A DNA stretch of 64,000 nucleotides from Brevundimonas vitisensis (GTDB lineage: Bacteria > Pseudomonadota > Alphaproteobacteria > Caulobacterales > Caulobacteraceae), in assembly GCF_016656965.1 (NCBI RefSeq), contig NZ_CP067977.1:2912717-2976716 (forward strand), written 5' to 3'. This document shows positions 53,796 through 63,264 of the stretch, in pieces. Positions within the stretch are counted from its first letter, which is position 1. Every line of letters starts with the position of its first letter. The translations under genes were made by a program, and so were the position numbers. The notes under the pieces were generated by a model. That model saw only the letters and a program-made list of their open reading frames with translations. It did no database searches and was not told the DNA's origin.

Positions 53796-54744
53796 GTCCG
53801 CTGCAGACGGCACGGCGTCATGGCCGCCGCCCGCCCTTGACCCTGCTGGGCCCTTTGCTGGTCCGCTGAGTACCCTCTCTTGGGTGTTGTTCGCGATGGG
53901 TGCGGTGGTGACGCTTATCGTGCTGATTGCGCTTGCGGTTGCAGTCTTCGGACCGCGCCGCTGGCGAACCCGGCTCGGCGGGACTCGCTTGGTATGGATC
54001 GGCGGCTTTGCCTTTCCGGTCGTGGTTCTCAGCGCTCTGTTGATCTACGGCCTGGGACTGACCAGTCACCTGACCCAGGAGCCGGAACCAGGCGAGCTCA
54101 GAATTCGGGTGACCGGCGAGATGTGGTGGTGGCGCGTCGCCTATCTGGATGGTCAGGGTCGGGAAGCCTTTCAGGACGCGAACGAGGTCCACATCCCGAT
54201 CGGCCGCCCCGTCGTGATCGAGCTGGATTCGGCCGATGTCATCCACAGCTTCTGGGTCCCGCGGCTGGCAGGCAAGGTGGACATGATCCCGGGACGCCGC
54301 AATCTGCTGCGGCTCCAGGCGGACCAGCCGGGGGCGTATGGGGGACAATGTGCAGAGTACTGCGGCGGGCCACATGCCCTGATGGGGCTGGTGGTCGTTG
54401 CCCACGCCCCGAAAGACTACGAGGCCTGGGTCGCGCGACAATCCCAGCCCGCGCAAACGGTGATGCAGATGATGCCCGGCCGGGCGGTGTTCCAGACGGC
54501 CGGATGTGGGGCCTGTCACACTGTGGCGGGCACCGCATTCAATGGCTTGGCTGGACCCGATCTCAGCCACGTCGGCTCGCGCCGGACCTTGGGCGCGGGC
54601 ATACTGCCTAACAATCAGGGCACGATGGCCGGGTGGATATCGGACAGTCAGTCGATAAAGCCCGGCAATCGCATGCCGGCCTATCCGGTGCTGACAGGAC
54701 AGGAGTTGCGTGACTTGTCCGCTTGGCTTGAGAGTCTGAAGTGA
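53788..54744 (+). CDS. ctaC: Cytochrome c oxidase subunit II with fused cytochrome c domain (caa3 type)
   Basis: A 318-residue protein. Two N-terminal membrane helices are followed by the copper-A domain: ADVIHSFWVPRLAGKVDMIPG and CAEYCGGPHALMGLVV (CxExCxxxHxxM ligands). A C-terminal cytochrome c domain has CGACHT near residue 240 and Met in GNRMPAYP. This fusion defines caa3-type oxidases. Its stop overlaps the GTG start of subunit I (GTGA). Confidence 0.93.
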   Translation: MTKSAADGTASWPPPALDPAGPFAGPLSTLSWVLFAMGAVVTLIVLIALAVAVFGPRRWRTRLGGTRLVWIGGFAFPVVVLSALLIYGLGLTSHLTQEPEPGELRIRVTGEMWWWRVAYLDGQGREAFQDANEVHIPIGRPVVIELDSADVIHSFWVPRLAGKVDMIPGRRNLLRLQADQPGAYGGQCAEYCGGPHALMGLVVVAHAPKDYEAWVARQSQPAQTVMQMMPGRAVFQTAGCGACHTVAGTAFNGLAGPDLSHVGSRRTLGAGILPNNQGTMAGWISDSQSIKPGNRMPAYPVLTGQELRDLSAWLESLK

Positions 54745-57278
54745 CGTCCGAAACCGGGTTCGACACCCGCCAGTACGCGCACTTCCCCACGGAGGGCGAC
54801 CGACCCGAAGGAGAGCTGGAGGAACTGGACGCTCTGTGGTGTCGCCCCAAGGGATGGCAATGGATCACCGCGATCAACAACAATTACATCGGGGTGTACT
54901 ACGTCGGCGCGGCTATGTTGTTCTTCGTGCTGGCTGGCGTTCTGGCACTGTTGATCCGTACCCAGCTGGCGGTCCCGATGAGCGGCTTCCTGCCGCCTGA
55001 GACGTACAACCAGATCTTCACCGTGCACGGCACGATGATGATGTTCCTGTTCGCGGTACCGGCGGTCGAGGCCTTGGCCGTACTTCTGTTGCCACAGATG
55101 CTGGGAGCGCGAGACCTGCCGTTTCCCCGTCTGTCGGCCTATGCCTTCTGGGCCTATCTGATCGGGGGTCTGGCCTTCTTCTGCTCGCTGTTCTTCGGTC
55201 TGGCACCGAATGGCGGGTGGTTTATGTATCCGCCGCTGTCATCCATGGCCTTTTCGCCCGGGATCAATGCCGACTTCTGGCTGCTGGGGATTGGTTTCAT
55301 CGAGATCTCGGCCATTGCCGGGGCGATCGAGATCATCGTCGGCGTCCTGCGTAACCGGGCACCCGGCATGACCCTTGCCAAGATGCCGATCTTTGCCTGG
55401 GCCATGCTGATCTTCGCAGGCATGATCATAATCGCTTTTCCGTCGGTGATCCTGGCAACCACCCTGATGGAGCTGGAACGGGTTTTTGGCTGGCCATTTT
55501 TCGACCCGGTCAAGGGTGGAGACCCGGTGTTGTGGCAGCACCTGTTCTGGTTCTTCGGCCATCCAGAGGTCTACATCATCTTCCTGCCGGCGGCGGGGGC
55601 GATGTCGACAATGATCCCGGCCATCGCCCGCACGCCTCTGGTCGGACATACGGCGGTCGTCCTGGCTATGCTGGCGACCGGCTTCATCAGCTTTGGTGTG
55701 TGGGCGCACCACATGTTCACCACGGGCATGCCGACGATATCCACCAGTTATTTCTCGGCGGCGTCCATGGCCGTGTCGGTACCGGCCGGTATCCAGGTGT
55801 TCGCCTGGATCGCCACCATCGCAGCAGGGAAGATGCGCTCCACCGTCCCTGGCCTGTTCGTGCTGGGAGCAATCATCACCTTCGTCATGGGCGGGCTGAC
55901 AGGGGTCATGGTCGCCATGGTCCCCTTCGACTGGCAGGCCCACGACAGCTATTTCGTCGTCGCCCATCTGCACTATGTGCTGATCGGCGGAATGGTCTTC
56001 CCCTTTTTCGCGGCCATCTACTACTGGCTGCCGATGTCCTCCAGCCGACCGCTCAGCGAGCGGCTCGGGCGTTGGGTGTTCTGGCTGATGTTCGCGGGCA
56101 TGCACATTACCTTCCTGCCCATGCATCTGAGCGGCCTGTTGGCCATGCCGCGTCGCGTGTTCACCTATCTGCCCGACCGCGGGCTCGAACTGCCCAACCT
56201 GATTTCCACGGTTGGCACCGTGATCTCGGCGATCGGGGTGATCCTATGGATCATCGACATGGCGCGGAACTTTCGACCGTTCGGTGAGCGCACCGCGGGT
56301 AACCCTCACGACGCTCCTGGACTGGAATGGCTACCCACCGGAAACTACTCCGTGCGATCGATCCCGGTGGTCACCAGCCTGTATCCTCTGTGGGAACAGA
56401 AGGGGCTGGCCCGTGATGTCGAGGCTGGGCGCTATCTTCTGCCCAATGCGCCGACGCATGGCCGCGAGACTCTGGTCACCTCCACCCTGAATGCTGAGCC
56501 GCAATACATCCAGCGCATGCCCATGCCATCCGCTTGGCACGTCTGGGCGGCTGTCTTCACCGCAGGGTTCTTTCTGCTGCTGACCATCCAGGCCTATGTG
56601 GCATCCGGCATAAGCCTGATCCTGGCGGTGTGGTGCGTCATGCGCTGGTGCTGGATGCTGGACCGACCGCGCATTGCGGAAACGGTCGACGTCGGCGGCG
56701 GCATTCGCGTTCCTACCTATGCCAGCGGATCTTCCAGTCACGGCTGGTGGGCCATGGTCATTACCCTGATTGTTGCGGGCATGATCCTGGCGATGGCGGC
56801 CTTCAGCTACGTCTTCCTGTGGAGCAGAAACCCGCAGGACTGGATTTTACCACCCTCGACGGCATCCCTTCTGCTGGTCGTTGCTGGAAATGCAGTCGGC
56901 GGTGGCTTGGCATGGCTGTCGTGCAGTGCCCTGGCGGTCGATCGCCCACGCAGCCCTTTCATCGCCACCGGCCTGATGGTGCTAGGTATCGGCGTGGTCT
57001 GCGCCGCATGGGGCATCGACTTGGAAAGCTGGCGGGCAGGCCCACTGCAGGCCTCGGCAACAGGGCAGGGGGCGACGGTATTTTTCCTGTTGTCCTGGCA
57101 AGGATTCTTCGTCGCAATACTGGCGCTGATGGCCGTCTATGCCGTGCTTCGCTGGATGTTCGGCCATGTGGAGAGTCGCCGACCGTCGACGTTCCAACTC
57201 ATCGCCCTTTTCGTAACCTATACGGCCGGGCAGGGCCTGTTCTCGACCTTGCTGACCCGCTTGTTTCCCGGAGTCTAA
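54741..57278 (+). CDS. ctaD: Cytochrome c oxidase subunit I fused to subunit III
   Basis: An 845-residue membrane protein. Residues about 1-560 are subunit I: WFFGHPEVYIIFLPAAGAMS (His-Tyr cross-link region of CuB), WAHHMFTTGM (CuB His pair), HDSYFVVAHLHYVLIGG (haem ligands). From about 590 the sequence resembles subunit III, with five or so more helices (SYVFLWSRNPQDW ... LLLVVAGNAVGGG). Such I-III fusions occur in caa3 oxidases. It starts with GTG coupled to subunit II. Confidence 0.92.
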   Translation: MTSETGFDTRQYAHFPTEGDRPEGELEELDALWCRPKGWQWITAINNNYIGVYYVGAAMLFFVLAGVLALLIRTQLAVPMSGFLPPETYNQIFTVHGTMMMFLFAVPAVEALAVLLLPQMLGARDLPFPRLSAYAFWAYLIGGLAFFCSLFFGLAPNGGWFMYPPLSSMAFSPGINADFWLLGIGFIEISAIAGAIEIIVGVLRNRAPGMTLAKMPIFAWAMLIFAGMIIIAFPSVILATTLMELERVFGWPFFDPVKGGDPVLWQHLFWFFGHPEVYIIFLPAAGAMSTMIPAIARTPLVGHTAVVLAMLATGFISFGVWAHHMFTTGMPTISTSYFSAASMAVSVPAGIQVFAWIATIAAGKMRSTVPGLFVLGAIITFVMGGLTGVMVAMVPFDWQAHDSYFVVAHLHYVLIGGMVFPFFAAIYYWLPMSSSRPLSERLGRWVFWLMFAGMHITFLPMHLSGLLAMPRRVFTYLPDRGLELPNLISTVGTVISAIGVILWIIDMARNFRPFGERTAGNPHDAPGLEWLPTGNYSVRSIPVVTSLYPLWEQKGLARDVEAGRYLLPNAPTHGRETLVTSTLNAEPQYIQRMPMPSAWHVWAAVFTAGFFLLLTIQAYVASGISLILAVWCVMRWCWMLDRPRIAETVDVGGGIRVPTYASGSSSHGWWAMVITLIVAGMILAMAAFSYVFLWSRNPQDWILPPSTASLLLVVAGNAVGGGLAWLSCSALAVDRPRSPFIATGLMVLGIGVVCAAWGIDLESWRAGPLQASATGQGATVFFLLSWQGFFVAILALMAVYAVLRWMFGHVESRRPSTFQLIALFVTYTAGQGLFSTLLTRLFPGV

Positions 57279-57279
57279 G

Positions 57280-57588
57280 ATGAAGGCCTGGTCCTGGATG
57301 TTGGGCGGGCTTGTCGTCTGGGCGGCGCACTTTTTAGGGCTTTACGCCCTGTCGAGCACGGCTGATGTCATCGCGACCGCCGATGATGCCTTGTGGCGGA
57401 TGGCTGGGCTGGGGTTCAGCATGGCCTGCATCATGTTGTCGACAGCCATTCTGCTGGTGGCGGTCAGGCGGCTGCGGCAACCGAAATCCGATATCGCACT
57501 ATTCGCTGATCACGTTGCGGCAGCAGGCGCGGGTGTGGGGATCATCGCAATGGTCTGGCAGGCCCTGCCGACCGTCATCGGCTATTAG
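57280..57588 (+). CDS. Small three-helix membrane protein in the caa3 operon
   Basis: A 102-residue protein, MKAWSWMLGGLVVWAAHFLGLYALSSTADV, with three hydrophobic segments. It starts one base after the oxidase stop. It is a common companion of caa3 operons and may be a small subunit or assembly factor. The family name is not recalled. Confidence 0.7.
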   Translation: MKAWSWMLGGLVVWAAHFLGLYALSSTADVIATADDALWRMAGLGFSMACIMLSTAILLVAVRRLRQPKSDIALFADHVAAAGAGVGIIAMVWQALPTVIGY

Positions 57589-57674
57589 CGCCTCTGCATC
57601 CGATCCCGATAGGGATGAACCAATGGCGTGCGTGGGGATTGAGGTGTCACCCATGCATAGCTGAGGAGAGACGG

Positions 57675-58109
57675 ATGAGGCTGGATTTTTCTCCGGACAG
57701 AGGTCTGCACACCTTTCACTCGCTCATTCTGGCCTTCCCGATCGCCCTATTCTTTAGCGGCCTGTTGGCGGACATCGCCTATCTCAGGACGGCTGAAATC
57801 CAGTGGACCAACTTCGCTGCTTGGCTGATCGTTGGGGGATTGGTTTTTGGCGGTATCGCTGCCGCTTGGGCCCTCGTGGCCGCCCTTCTGGGGTTAAAGT
57901 CGCCGAGCCGGAACCGTCGTCTCGTCTACTTCGGCGTACTGGCGGTCATGTGGCTTCTGGGGCTGATCAATGCCTTCAAGCACAGCCAGGACGGTTGGAG
58001 CTCGGTCGGCGCGTTTGGCCTGATCCTGTCGATCCTGTGCACGTTGCTGGCCTTCGTTGCCGGCGTCATCGCCTTCACCCCCAAAGCCTCCACGGAGATC
58101 GACCGATGA
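57675..58109 (+). CDS. DUF2231-type membrane protein
   Basis: A 144-residue protein with four membrane helices: GLHTFHSLILAFPIALFFSGLLADIAYL at the N-terminus matches the DUF2231 pattern (H..L..FPI). Preceded by GAGGAGAG. The ATG at 57675 is chosen by that site. Its stop overlaps the next start (ATGA). Function unknown. Confidence 0.78.
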   Translation: MRLDFSPDRGLHTFHSLILAFPIALFFSGLLADIAYLRTAEIQWTNFAAWLIVGGLVFGGIAAAWALVAALLGLKSPSRNRRLVYFGVLAVMWLLGLINAFKHSQDGWSSVGAFGLILSILCTLLAFVAGVIAFTPKASTEIDR

Positions 58110-59410
58110 TCCGCTCGCTGATGGGGGCCACGGCCCTGGCGCTGACTCTAGTGGCCTGTGGGCAGAGCGACCCCGGGCTCAACCAGACAGGCGCGAACCC
58201 GGATCTGCCCGGCGTGCGTGAGACGCTGGTGCCTCCGATGAAGATCGCCTCTCCGACTGGCTGGAACGGAGCGACGCCTACTGCGCCCGCAGGCTTCACC
58301 GTTACGGCCATGGCCACCGACTTCCGTATTCCCCGGCAAATGCTGATCCTGCCCAATGGCGACATCCTGGTCGCCGAAGGACGGGGCGGGAATGCCCCCG
58401 CTCTTCGGCCCAAGGACGTCATCGCGGGTGCGATCAAGAAGCAGGGCAATACTCAGGTCGAAAGCGGGGATCGAATTACCCTGTTGCGTGACGCGAACAA
58501 TGACGGCCAGCCGGAGGTTCGAACTGTCTTCATCGACAACCTTGATGCGCCGTATGGCCTGGCCTTTGTCGAGGGTACCCTCTACGTCGCGACCCAGGAT
58601 GCTCTGCTCAGCTTTCCCTATCAGGCGGGCCAGACCCGGATCACCGCCCCGGCGACGGAGGTCACCAAGCTGCCGTCGCAGATCAATCACCACTGGACCA
58701 AATCCCTGACGGCGAGTGCGGATGGGCAGACGCTCTATGTGGGTATCGGGTCAAACAGCAATGTCGGCGAGCGCGGCATGGCGGTGGAAGAAGAGCGAGC
58801 TGTCGTCTGGGCAATCGATCGTGTGACGGGTGCGCGCCGGACCGTGGCAACGGGCATTCGCAACCCCACGGCCTTGGCCATCGAGCCCCAGACCAGCGCC
58901 CTGTGGGCCGTGGTCAACGAGCGTGATGAGATCGGCCCGCAACTGGTACCCGATTATCTGACGTCCGTTCGCGAAGGGGCCTTCTACGGATGGCCCTACA
59001 GCTACTGGGGCAAGAACGTGGATCCGCGCGTTCGGCCGCAACGCCCGGACCTGGTGGCGACAGCGGTCGCACCGGACTATGCCCTGGGGTCCCACGTCGC
59101 GGCGCTGGGCCTGTCGTTCGCAACGAACGGTGGCTTTGGCGGGACCTTCGCTCAGGGAGCGTTTATTGGCGAGCATGGCAGCTGGAACCGCCAGGACCTG
59201 TCAGGGTACAAGGTGGTTTGGGTGCCGTTTGCCAATGGTCGCCCCAGCGGACCGCCAGTCGACTTCCTGTCAGGCTTTCTGACCAAGAATGGCCAGGCGC
59301 GTGGACGCCCGGTGGGAGTGATCTTCGACCCCGTTAGGCGGATTCTGCTCGTCGCCGATGACCTGTCCAATACGGTCTGGCGGGTCGCCCCTCGGGCCCC
59401 TCGGTCATGA
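58106..59410 (+). CDS. PQQ-dependent sugar (sorbosone-type) dehydrogenase-like lipoprotein
   Basis: A 434-residue protein with lipoprotein signal (ALALTLVAC). It is a six-bladed propeller of the soluble-glucose/sorbosone dehydrogenase family: RIPRQMLILPNGDILVAEGRGG, LDAPYGLAFVEGTLYVATQD, GIRNPTALAIEPQTSALWAVVNERDEIG, GEHGSWNRQDLSGYKVVWVPF. It probably oxidises a sugar or alcohol in the periplasm and feeds the oxidase, but substrate and cofactor are not evident. Confidence 0.82.
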   Translation: MIRSLMGATALALTLVACGQSDPGLNQTGANPDLPGVRETLVPPMKIASPTGWNGATPTAPAGFTVTAMATDFRIPRQMLILPNGDILVAEGRGGNAPALRPKDVIAGAIKKQGNTQVESGDRITLLRDANNDGQPEVRTVFIDNLDAPYGLAFVEGTLYVATQDALLSFPYQAGQTRITAPATEVTKLPSQINHHWTKSLTASADGQTLYVGIGSNSNVGERGMAVEEERAVVWAIDRVTGARRTVATGIRNPTALAIEPQTSALWAVVNERDEIGPQLVPDYLTSVREGAFYGWPYSYWGKNVDPRVRPQRPDLVATAVAPDYALGSHVAALGLSFATNGGFGGTFAQGAFIGEHGSWNRQDLSGYKVVWVPFANGRPSGPPVDFLSGFLTKNGQARGRPVGVIFDPVRRILLVADDLSNTVWRVAPRAPRS

Positions 59411-59880
59411 CGGCTGGCAGCAGGTTCGGCCTGATTCCGAGCGTGCTGATCGGTGCCGTCGCCAGCGCGCGTTCGATGACGCCTATGGCCGCGCTGGCTG
59501 CTGCTCACGCCCTGGGTCGAAGATTGCCGGGGCGATTGTTCCTTTTGCACCGGCCACTCTTCACGCTCGGAGCCCTCGCGATGGGGCCTGGAGAGCTGTT
59601 GGGCGACAAGATGAAGTCTGCGCCCGATCGCACGGTGTTTCTCGGCCTGCTGGCGCGTGTAATGAGCGCCGGCATCGCCGGGGCGGCCCTGGCACCGCGT
59701 GGTCGCGCACCGCAAGGCGCTGCGGCTGCTATTTTGACGGCCGTCCCGTTGGCCTATCTGACGCTTGCCGCTCGGAAACGGGCCATGAGACAAATTGGCC
59801 AGACGCGAAGTGGCCTGATTGAAGATCTGGTCGTAGCCGCAGCCGGACTTGCGATCGTAGCCACGCAATCCAGAAGGTGA
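59407..59880 (+). CDS. DUF4126-family membrane protein
   Basis: A 157-residue protein with about four Ala/Gly-rich helices: LIPSVLIGAVASARSMTPMAALAAAHALG at the N-terminus and GEL..DK....RTV in the middle match DUF4126. ATGA overlap with the upstream gene. Last gene of the operon, followed by a strong terminator. Confidence 0.72.
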   Translation: MTAGSRFGLIPSVLIGAVASARSMTPMAALAAAHALGRRLPGRLFLLHRPLFTLGALAMGPGELLGDKMKSAPDRTVFLGLLARVMSAGIAGAALAPRGRAPQGAAAAILTAVPLAYLTLAARKRAMRQIGQTRSGLIEDLVVAAAGLAIVATQSRR

Positions 59881-59918
59881 CGCATCGGTCTGACGCGACC
59901 ATGCGCTGGTTGGCTAAA

Positions 59919-59950
59919 AAAACGGCCTCGCCCGAAGGTGAGGCCGTTTT
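59919..59950. terminator. Bidirectional intrinsic terminator
   Basis: An 11-bp perfect stem, AAAACGGCCTC/GAGGCCGTTTT, preceded by an A-run and ending in a T-run. It serves both the convergent oxidase operon and the manganese catalase gene. Confidence 0.9.
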
Positions 59951-59958
59951 GTATCAGC

Positions 59959-60861
59959 TTACTCGGAGCTGATTGGCGTTGTACGGCCGGCTCCGGGACC
60001 AGCACCCAGATCGGCACCGGTAACGGGATCTGCCGTCGGATCGGAACGGGTGCGGGCCGCGAAAGCCTCCACAGCCGTCTGCTCGTCCCGGCTCAGGGTG
60101 ACGGTGGCATGCCCGTCTCCGCCATCGACCGCGGCCTGGCTGTCGCGATCGTCGATGACTTCCCATTGCTCGCCTGTGTTCCAGGGGCCGATTTCATTGC
60201 CTTCGCCCTGGGACATGTCGAAATAGACGTCCGCGAAATCCGGGTCGGCGGGCAGTTTGCCGGGCGGGAAGTTGGCCGGGATCGCATAAAGCGCCTTCTC
60301 AAATGCCTTCTGATGGGCAACTTCCCGGGTCATCAGGAAGGTGAGGGCGTCCTTGATGCCCGGATCATCGGTCACATTGATCAGCCGCTCATAGACAATC
60401 TTGGCGCGGGACTCGGCTGCGATATTCGATCGCAGATCGCAGGCCGGGTCTCCAATCGAGTCAATGTAGGCGGCGGTCCAGGGCACGCCCGACGAGTTCA
60501 CCAGGGCCGCACCGCCGCCATACAGGATCGACATCGTGTGGCTGTCTCCGCCTGACGTCATACTGGCGTAGAGGTCTGCCTCTTCCTCGGCTGCCTCGGC
60601 CAGTCGCCCCTTGGCACCGCGATTCAGCATGGCGACGATCGAACCGATCACCTCCAGATGACTGAGCTCTTCGGTGGCGATGTCCATCAACAGATCACGG
60701 CGCGCCACGTCCTCGTCGGCCAGTCCCTGGGTGAAGTAGCGCATGGCAGCGGCGAGTTCGCCTTGCGGCCCGCCGAACTGCTCGAGCATCAGAGTGGCCA
60801 GGCCAGGGTTGGGCTCGGCGACCCGAACCGTGTACATCAGCTTTTTGTTGTGCATAAACAT
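59959..60861 (-). CDS. Manganese catalase
   Basis: A 300-residue ferritin-like protein that splits hydrogen peroxide at a di-manganese site. Metal-ligand segments are MDIATEELSHLEVIG (E..E..H), NIAAESRAKIVYERL and LMTREVAHQKAFEKAL. The disordered acidic C-terminus (residues about 235-300) is typical. Followed downstream by a bidirectional terminator; 15 bases separate it from the ferritin-like gene, so both are probably one operon. Confidence 0.92.
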   Translation of the reverse strand: MFMHNKKLMYTVRVAEPNPGLATLMLEQFGGPQGELAAAMRYFTQGLADEDVARRDLLMDIATEELSHLEVIGSIVAMLNRGAKGRLAEAAEEEADLYASMTSGGDSHTMSILYGGGAALVNSSGVPWTAAYIDSIGDPACDLRSNIAAESRAKIVYERLINVTDDPGIKDALTFLMTREVAHQKAFEKALYAIPANFPPGKLPADPDFADVYFDMSQGEGNEIGPWNTGEQWEVIDDRDSQAAVDGGDGHATVTLSRDEQTAVEAFAARTRSDPTADPVTGADLGAGPGAGRTTPISSE

Positions 60862-60876
60862 GTGGTTGTCCCTGTT

Positions 60877-61401
60877 CTATCGGCTGGCATCTTCGCCGAG
60901 CCGGCGAAGTTCCAGGTGTTTGTCGATGACCATCGGCAGGCTGTTTTGAACCCAGCGTGCCATCCTCACCTCTTCATCCAGGGTCTCCTGGAGCGGATCG
61001 GTCGCGGCCGAATAACCGCCTCGATCAGCCAGGATCAGCAGTCCCTGGTAGGCAGCGGATTCGAAATTTTCGAAGGCGAAGTTGGCGAAGGCGTTCTTGA
61101 GCACCTCGTCTCCGGCCACGGAATGGCCAAGGGCCGCCATGGTCCCCCCCATCGACATCGCTGCGTCCTTGAGCCCGGAAGGCTTCTCGTCCAGCGATGC
61201 CAAGAGACTGTCGAGCCGTTGAATCTGGAGCTCGGTTTCACCGCGATGCTGGGTCAGCATGGCGGCGATCTCCTGATAGTTTTTCGCGCGTTCGATCTGC
61301 CGGTCCATGAGGGCCAATGCCTCATGTTCCATGGCGTGTGCGTTCTTCAGTCCGGTCACGAACATGTCGCGCCAGATGTCGTCGGCCTGGATATCGGTCA
61401 T
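60877..61401 (-). CDS. DUF892 (YciE/YciF) ferritin-like stress protein
   Basis: A 174-residue helical protein: MFVTGLKNAHAMEHEALALMDRQIER, MLTQHRGETELQIQRLDSLLASLDEKPSGLKD and SAAYQGLLILAD are the DUF892 signature with metal-ligand Glu and His residues. Co-transcribed with manganese catalase in many bacteria as part of the general stress response. The start at 61401 is chosen because the family begins there. Confidence 0.85.
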   Translation of the reverse strand: MTDIQADDIWRDMFVTGLKNAHAMEHEALALMDRQIERAKNYQEIAAMLTQHRGETELQIQRLDSLLASLDEKPSGLKDAAMSMGGTMAALGHSVAGDEVLKNAFANFAFENFESAAYQGLLILADRGGYSAATDPLQETLDEEVRMARWVQNSLPMVIDKHLELRRLGEDASR

Positions 61402-61544
61402 GGCAATCTCCTGTGGGGCCATGACAGAAGCGATCAGACCGTAAGAAGACTCCGTGTGTCGCCGACCCGACGGTAGGCCCGGCGGCCCCAACCCTGATCT
61501 GGATTAGGCCGTTTTCCGAGAGATGTGAGTGCTGATTATCCTAT

Positions 61545-62276
61545 GTGAGTAACTTGGCCATTGCGACACGGCAGTGTGAAGCCATGATGGAAGTCTGCAC
61601 GGCCAGTGTCTTAACGTACGACGATTCACGGACAACTGGGCTTTGTCCGTCGTTGTTGGATCGGCACCCCGTCCTTCGTGCATCGCCTGTTTCGTTTCGC
61701 GACGCTGTCGGCCAGAATGGTCGGTTGCGACGCTTTCGCTCAGGCGATCGTGTCGAGTTGGAAGGCACCGTAGGCTTCCTTCTGGTGGGAAGCCTTGCCG
61801 TCTTTGATTGTAAGGACATTGCGTGCGTCAATCTTCTAGGGCCAGGCTCGACGTTTGGTTGGGAGGCGTCGCTTGCGCGCGGACACGGCGCAATGAGACT
61901 GCTGACACTCGTCGATAGCGAGTGGATCGAAATACCCGCCACTGTGCCTCAGGCGATCATGGGGACGGCCTGGGTGGAGCGGATGTTTGCCCGCCACGCG
62001 CTTGACCGCATGCTGGCACTGCAGACGTTCTCCGCCTGCAACGCGGCACACCCGGTGCCACAACGGGTTGCCAACCTCATTCGCCGGCTCAGCCGCGGTT
62101 CGGACGCGGACGTTCGCATCACGCAGGCGGCTCTCGCTCAGGCCGTGGGTGTGCAGCGAACCAGCGTGAATGCGTCGATCAAAGATTTGGAACGTACCGG
62201 TGCCATAGCCATCTGGCGCAGTCGCATACGCGTGAAATGTCCGGCCACCCTGGAACGGGTGGCCTGCGGCTGTTGA
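61545..62276 (+). CDS. Crp/Fnr-family transcription regulator
   Basis: A 243-residue regulator (GTG at 61545; an ATG at 61584 is an alternative). A degraded sensor roll (about 50-140) is followed by helices and a winged helix-turn-helix, ITQAALAQAVGVQRTSVNASIKDLERTGAI. It lacks the clustered N-terminal cysteines of Fnr. It is divergent from the catalase and DUF892 genes and may control them. The repeated ATGTGAGT at 61523 and 61543 lies at its start. Confidence 0.82.
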   Translation: MSNLAIATRQCEAMMEVCTASVLTYDDSRTTGLCPSLLDRHPVLRASPVSFRDAVGQNGRLRRFRSGDRVELEGTVGFLLVGSLAVFDCKDIACVNLLGPGSTFGWEASLARGHGAMRLLTLVDSEWIEIPATVPQAIMGTAWVERMFARHALDRMLALQTFSACNAAHPVPQRVANLIRRLSRGSDADVRITQAALAQAVGVQRTSVNASIKDLERTGAIAIWRSRIRVKCPATLERVACGC

Positions 62277-62350
62277 GACGCGTCTGCTCGGCGATTGTTC
62301 AGCATCCGACGCAGCGCAACCCCTCCCGCCTCCGACCGGCTACTTCCGCC

Positions 62351-63015
62351 ATGAGTGAAATCCCGCAAGGTCCCGTCGCCGCACACCGCTTCAAAGTCGT
62401 CATCGTCGGTGGCGGGTTCGGTGGTCTTGAGTGCGCAAAGGCCCTGGCCGGTGGGGACTGCGACGTCCTGCTCGGATGCGTCACCATCGGAAAGACCACC
62501 ATGGCGGCCGAAACGGTGCTGTGGGCAGCGGGTGTCCGGGCGTCGCCTGCCGCCCGTTGGCTTTGTGCTCCATCCGACAGGGCGGGCAGGGTGATTGTCG
62601 GACCGGATCTGACGTTGCCCAGCGATGCGCCTGTTTATGTGATCGGGGATACCGCCTCGGTGATGCACGAAGGCAAGATGGTGCCCGGCGTGGCACCGGC
62701 AGCAAAACAGATGGGCCGTTACGTCGGCGACCGACTACGACAGCGGATCGACGGGGAGTCTATCACCACCGCGCCGTTCCGTTATCGCCATCAAGGGATC
62801 TGGCGACCGTGAGCAGAGGCTCAGCCGTGGTCAAGCTGGGCCGGCTCGAGCTTACGGGCTGGTTCGGTTGGCTGTTCTGGAGCGTCGCCCACGTGTATTT
62901 CCTGATTGGCTTCCGCAACCGGATTGCTGTCGCCTTCAGCTGGACGTGGGACTACCTGACGACAGGACGCAAAGCGCGTCTGATCCTGGAACACTTCCGC
63001 AGCCCTGCAGAATGA
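62351..63015 (+). pseudogene. Remnant of type II NADH dehydrogenase (internal deletion plus frameshift)
   Basis: The first part MSEIPQGPVAAHRFKVVIVGGGFGGLECAKALAGGDCDVLLG is the FAD-binding N-terminus of NDH-2. It jumps in frame to CVTIGKTTMAAETVLWAAGVRASPAA, the C-terminal third, so about 200 central residues (NADH site) are missing. At about 62793 (CATCAAGGGATC) one base is missing: the original frame stops at 62812 while the next frame continues DLATVSRGSAVVKLGRLELTGWFGWLFWSVAHVYFLIGFRN, the usual NDH-2 C-terminus, to 63015. Confidence 0.82.
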
Positions 63016-63030
63016 CTCCGTCTCAGGCCG

Positions 63031-63264
63031 TCATTCGCTGTCTGCCGACGCCAGGTTCGCTGTCGCAACATAGACCAGATCACCTCGCGGAGCACGGACT
63101 TCGACCCGGATTACGGAACCGCCTCGCTTCGAAACCGCTAAGTCTCTCAACAGCTCAGACAGGAAAAGCACAGCTTCTCTCTTCGCTGCGACGTCGTCGC
63201 TAGCCTGTCCGGACAGACGCATCGGAGAGCCGGCGCCGGTGACGGTGTATTGGTAAGAAGCCAT
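63031..63264 (-). CDS. Small protein, DUF6894-like
   Basis: A 77-residue protein, MASYQYTVTGAGSPMRLSGQASDDVAAKREAVLFLSELLRDLAVSKRGGSVIRVEVRAPRGDLVYVATANL. The pattern of a strand, a D-rich turn, an Ala-rich helix, and two more strands resembles DUF6894. Its ATG overlaps that of the divergent regulator. Function unknown. Confidence 0.55.
   Translation of the reverse strand: MASYQYTVTGAGSPMRLSGQASDDVAAKREAVLFLSELLRDLAVSKRGGSVIRVEVRAPRGDLVYVATANLASADSE

Noticed and set aside
61523..61550. Repeated ATGTGAGT before the Crp-family gene as an operator
   Set aside because: Two 8-base copies 20 bases apart around the start codon; too short and without symmetry to call a site.
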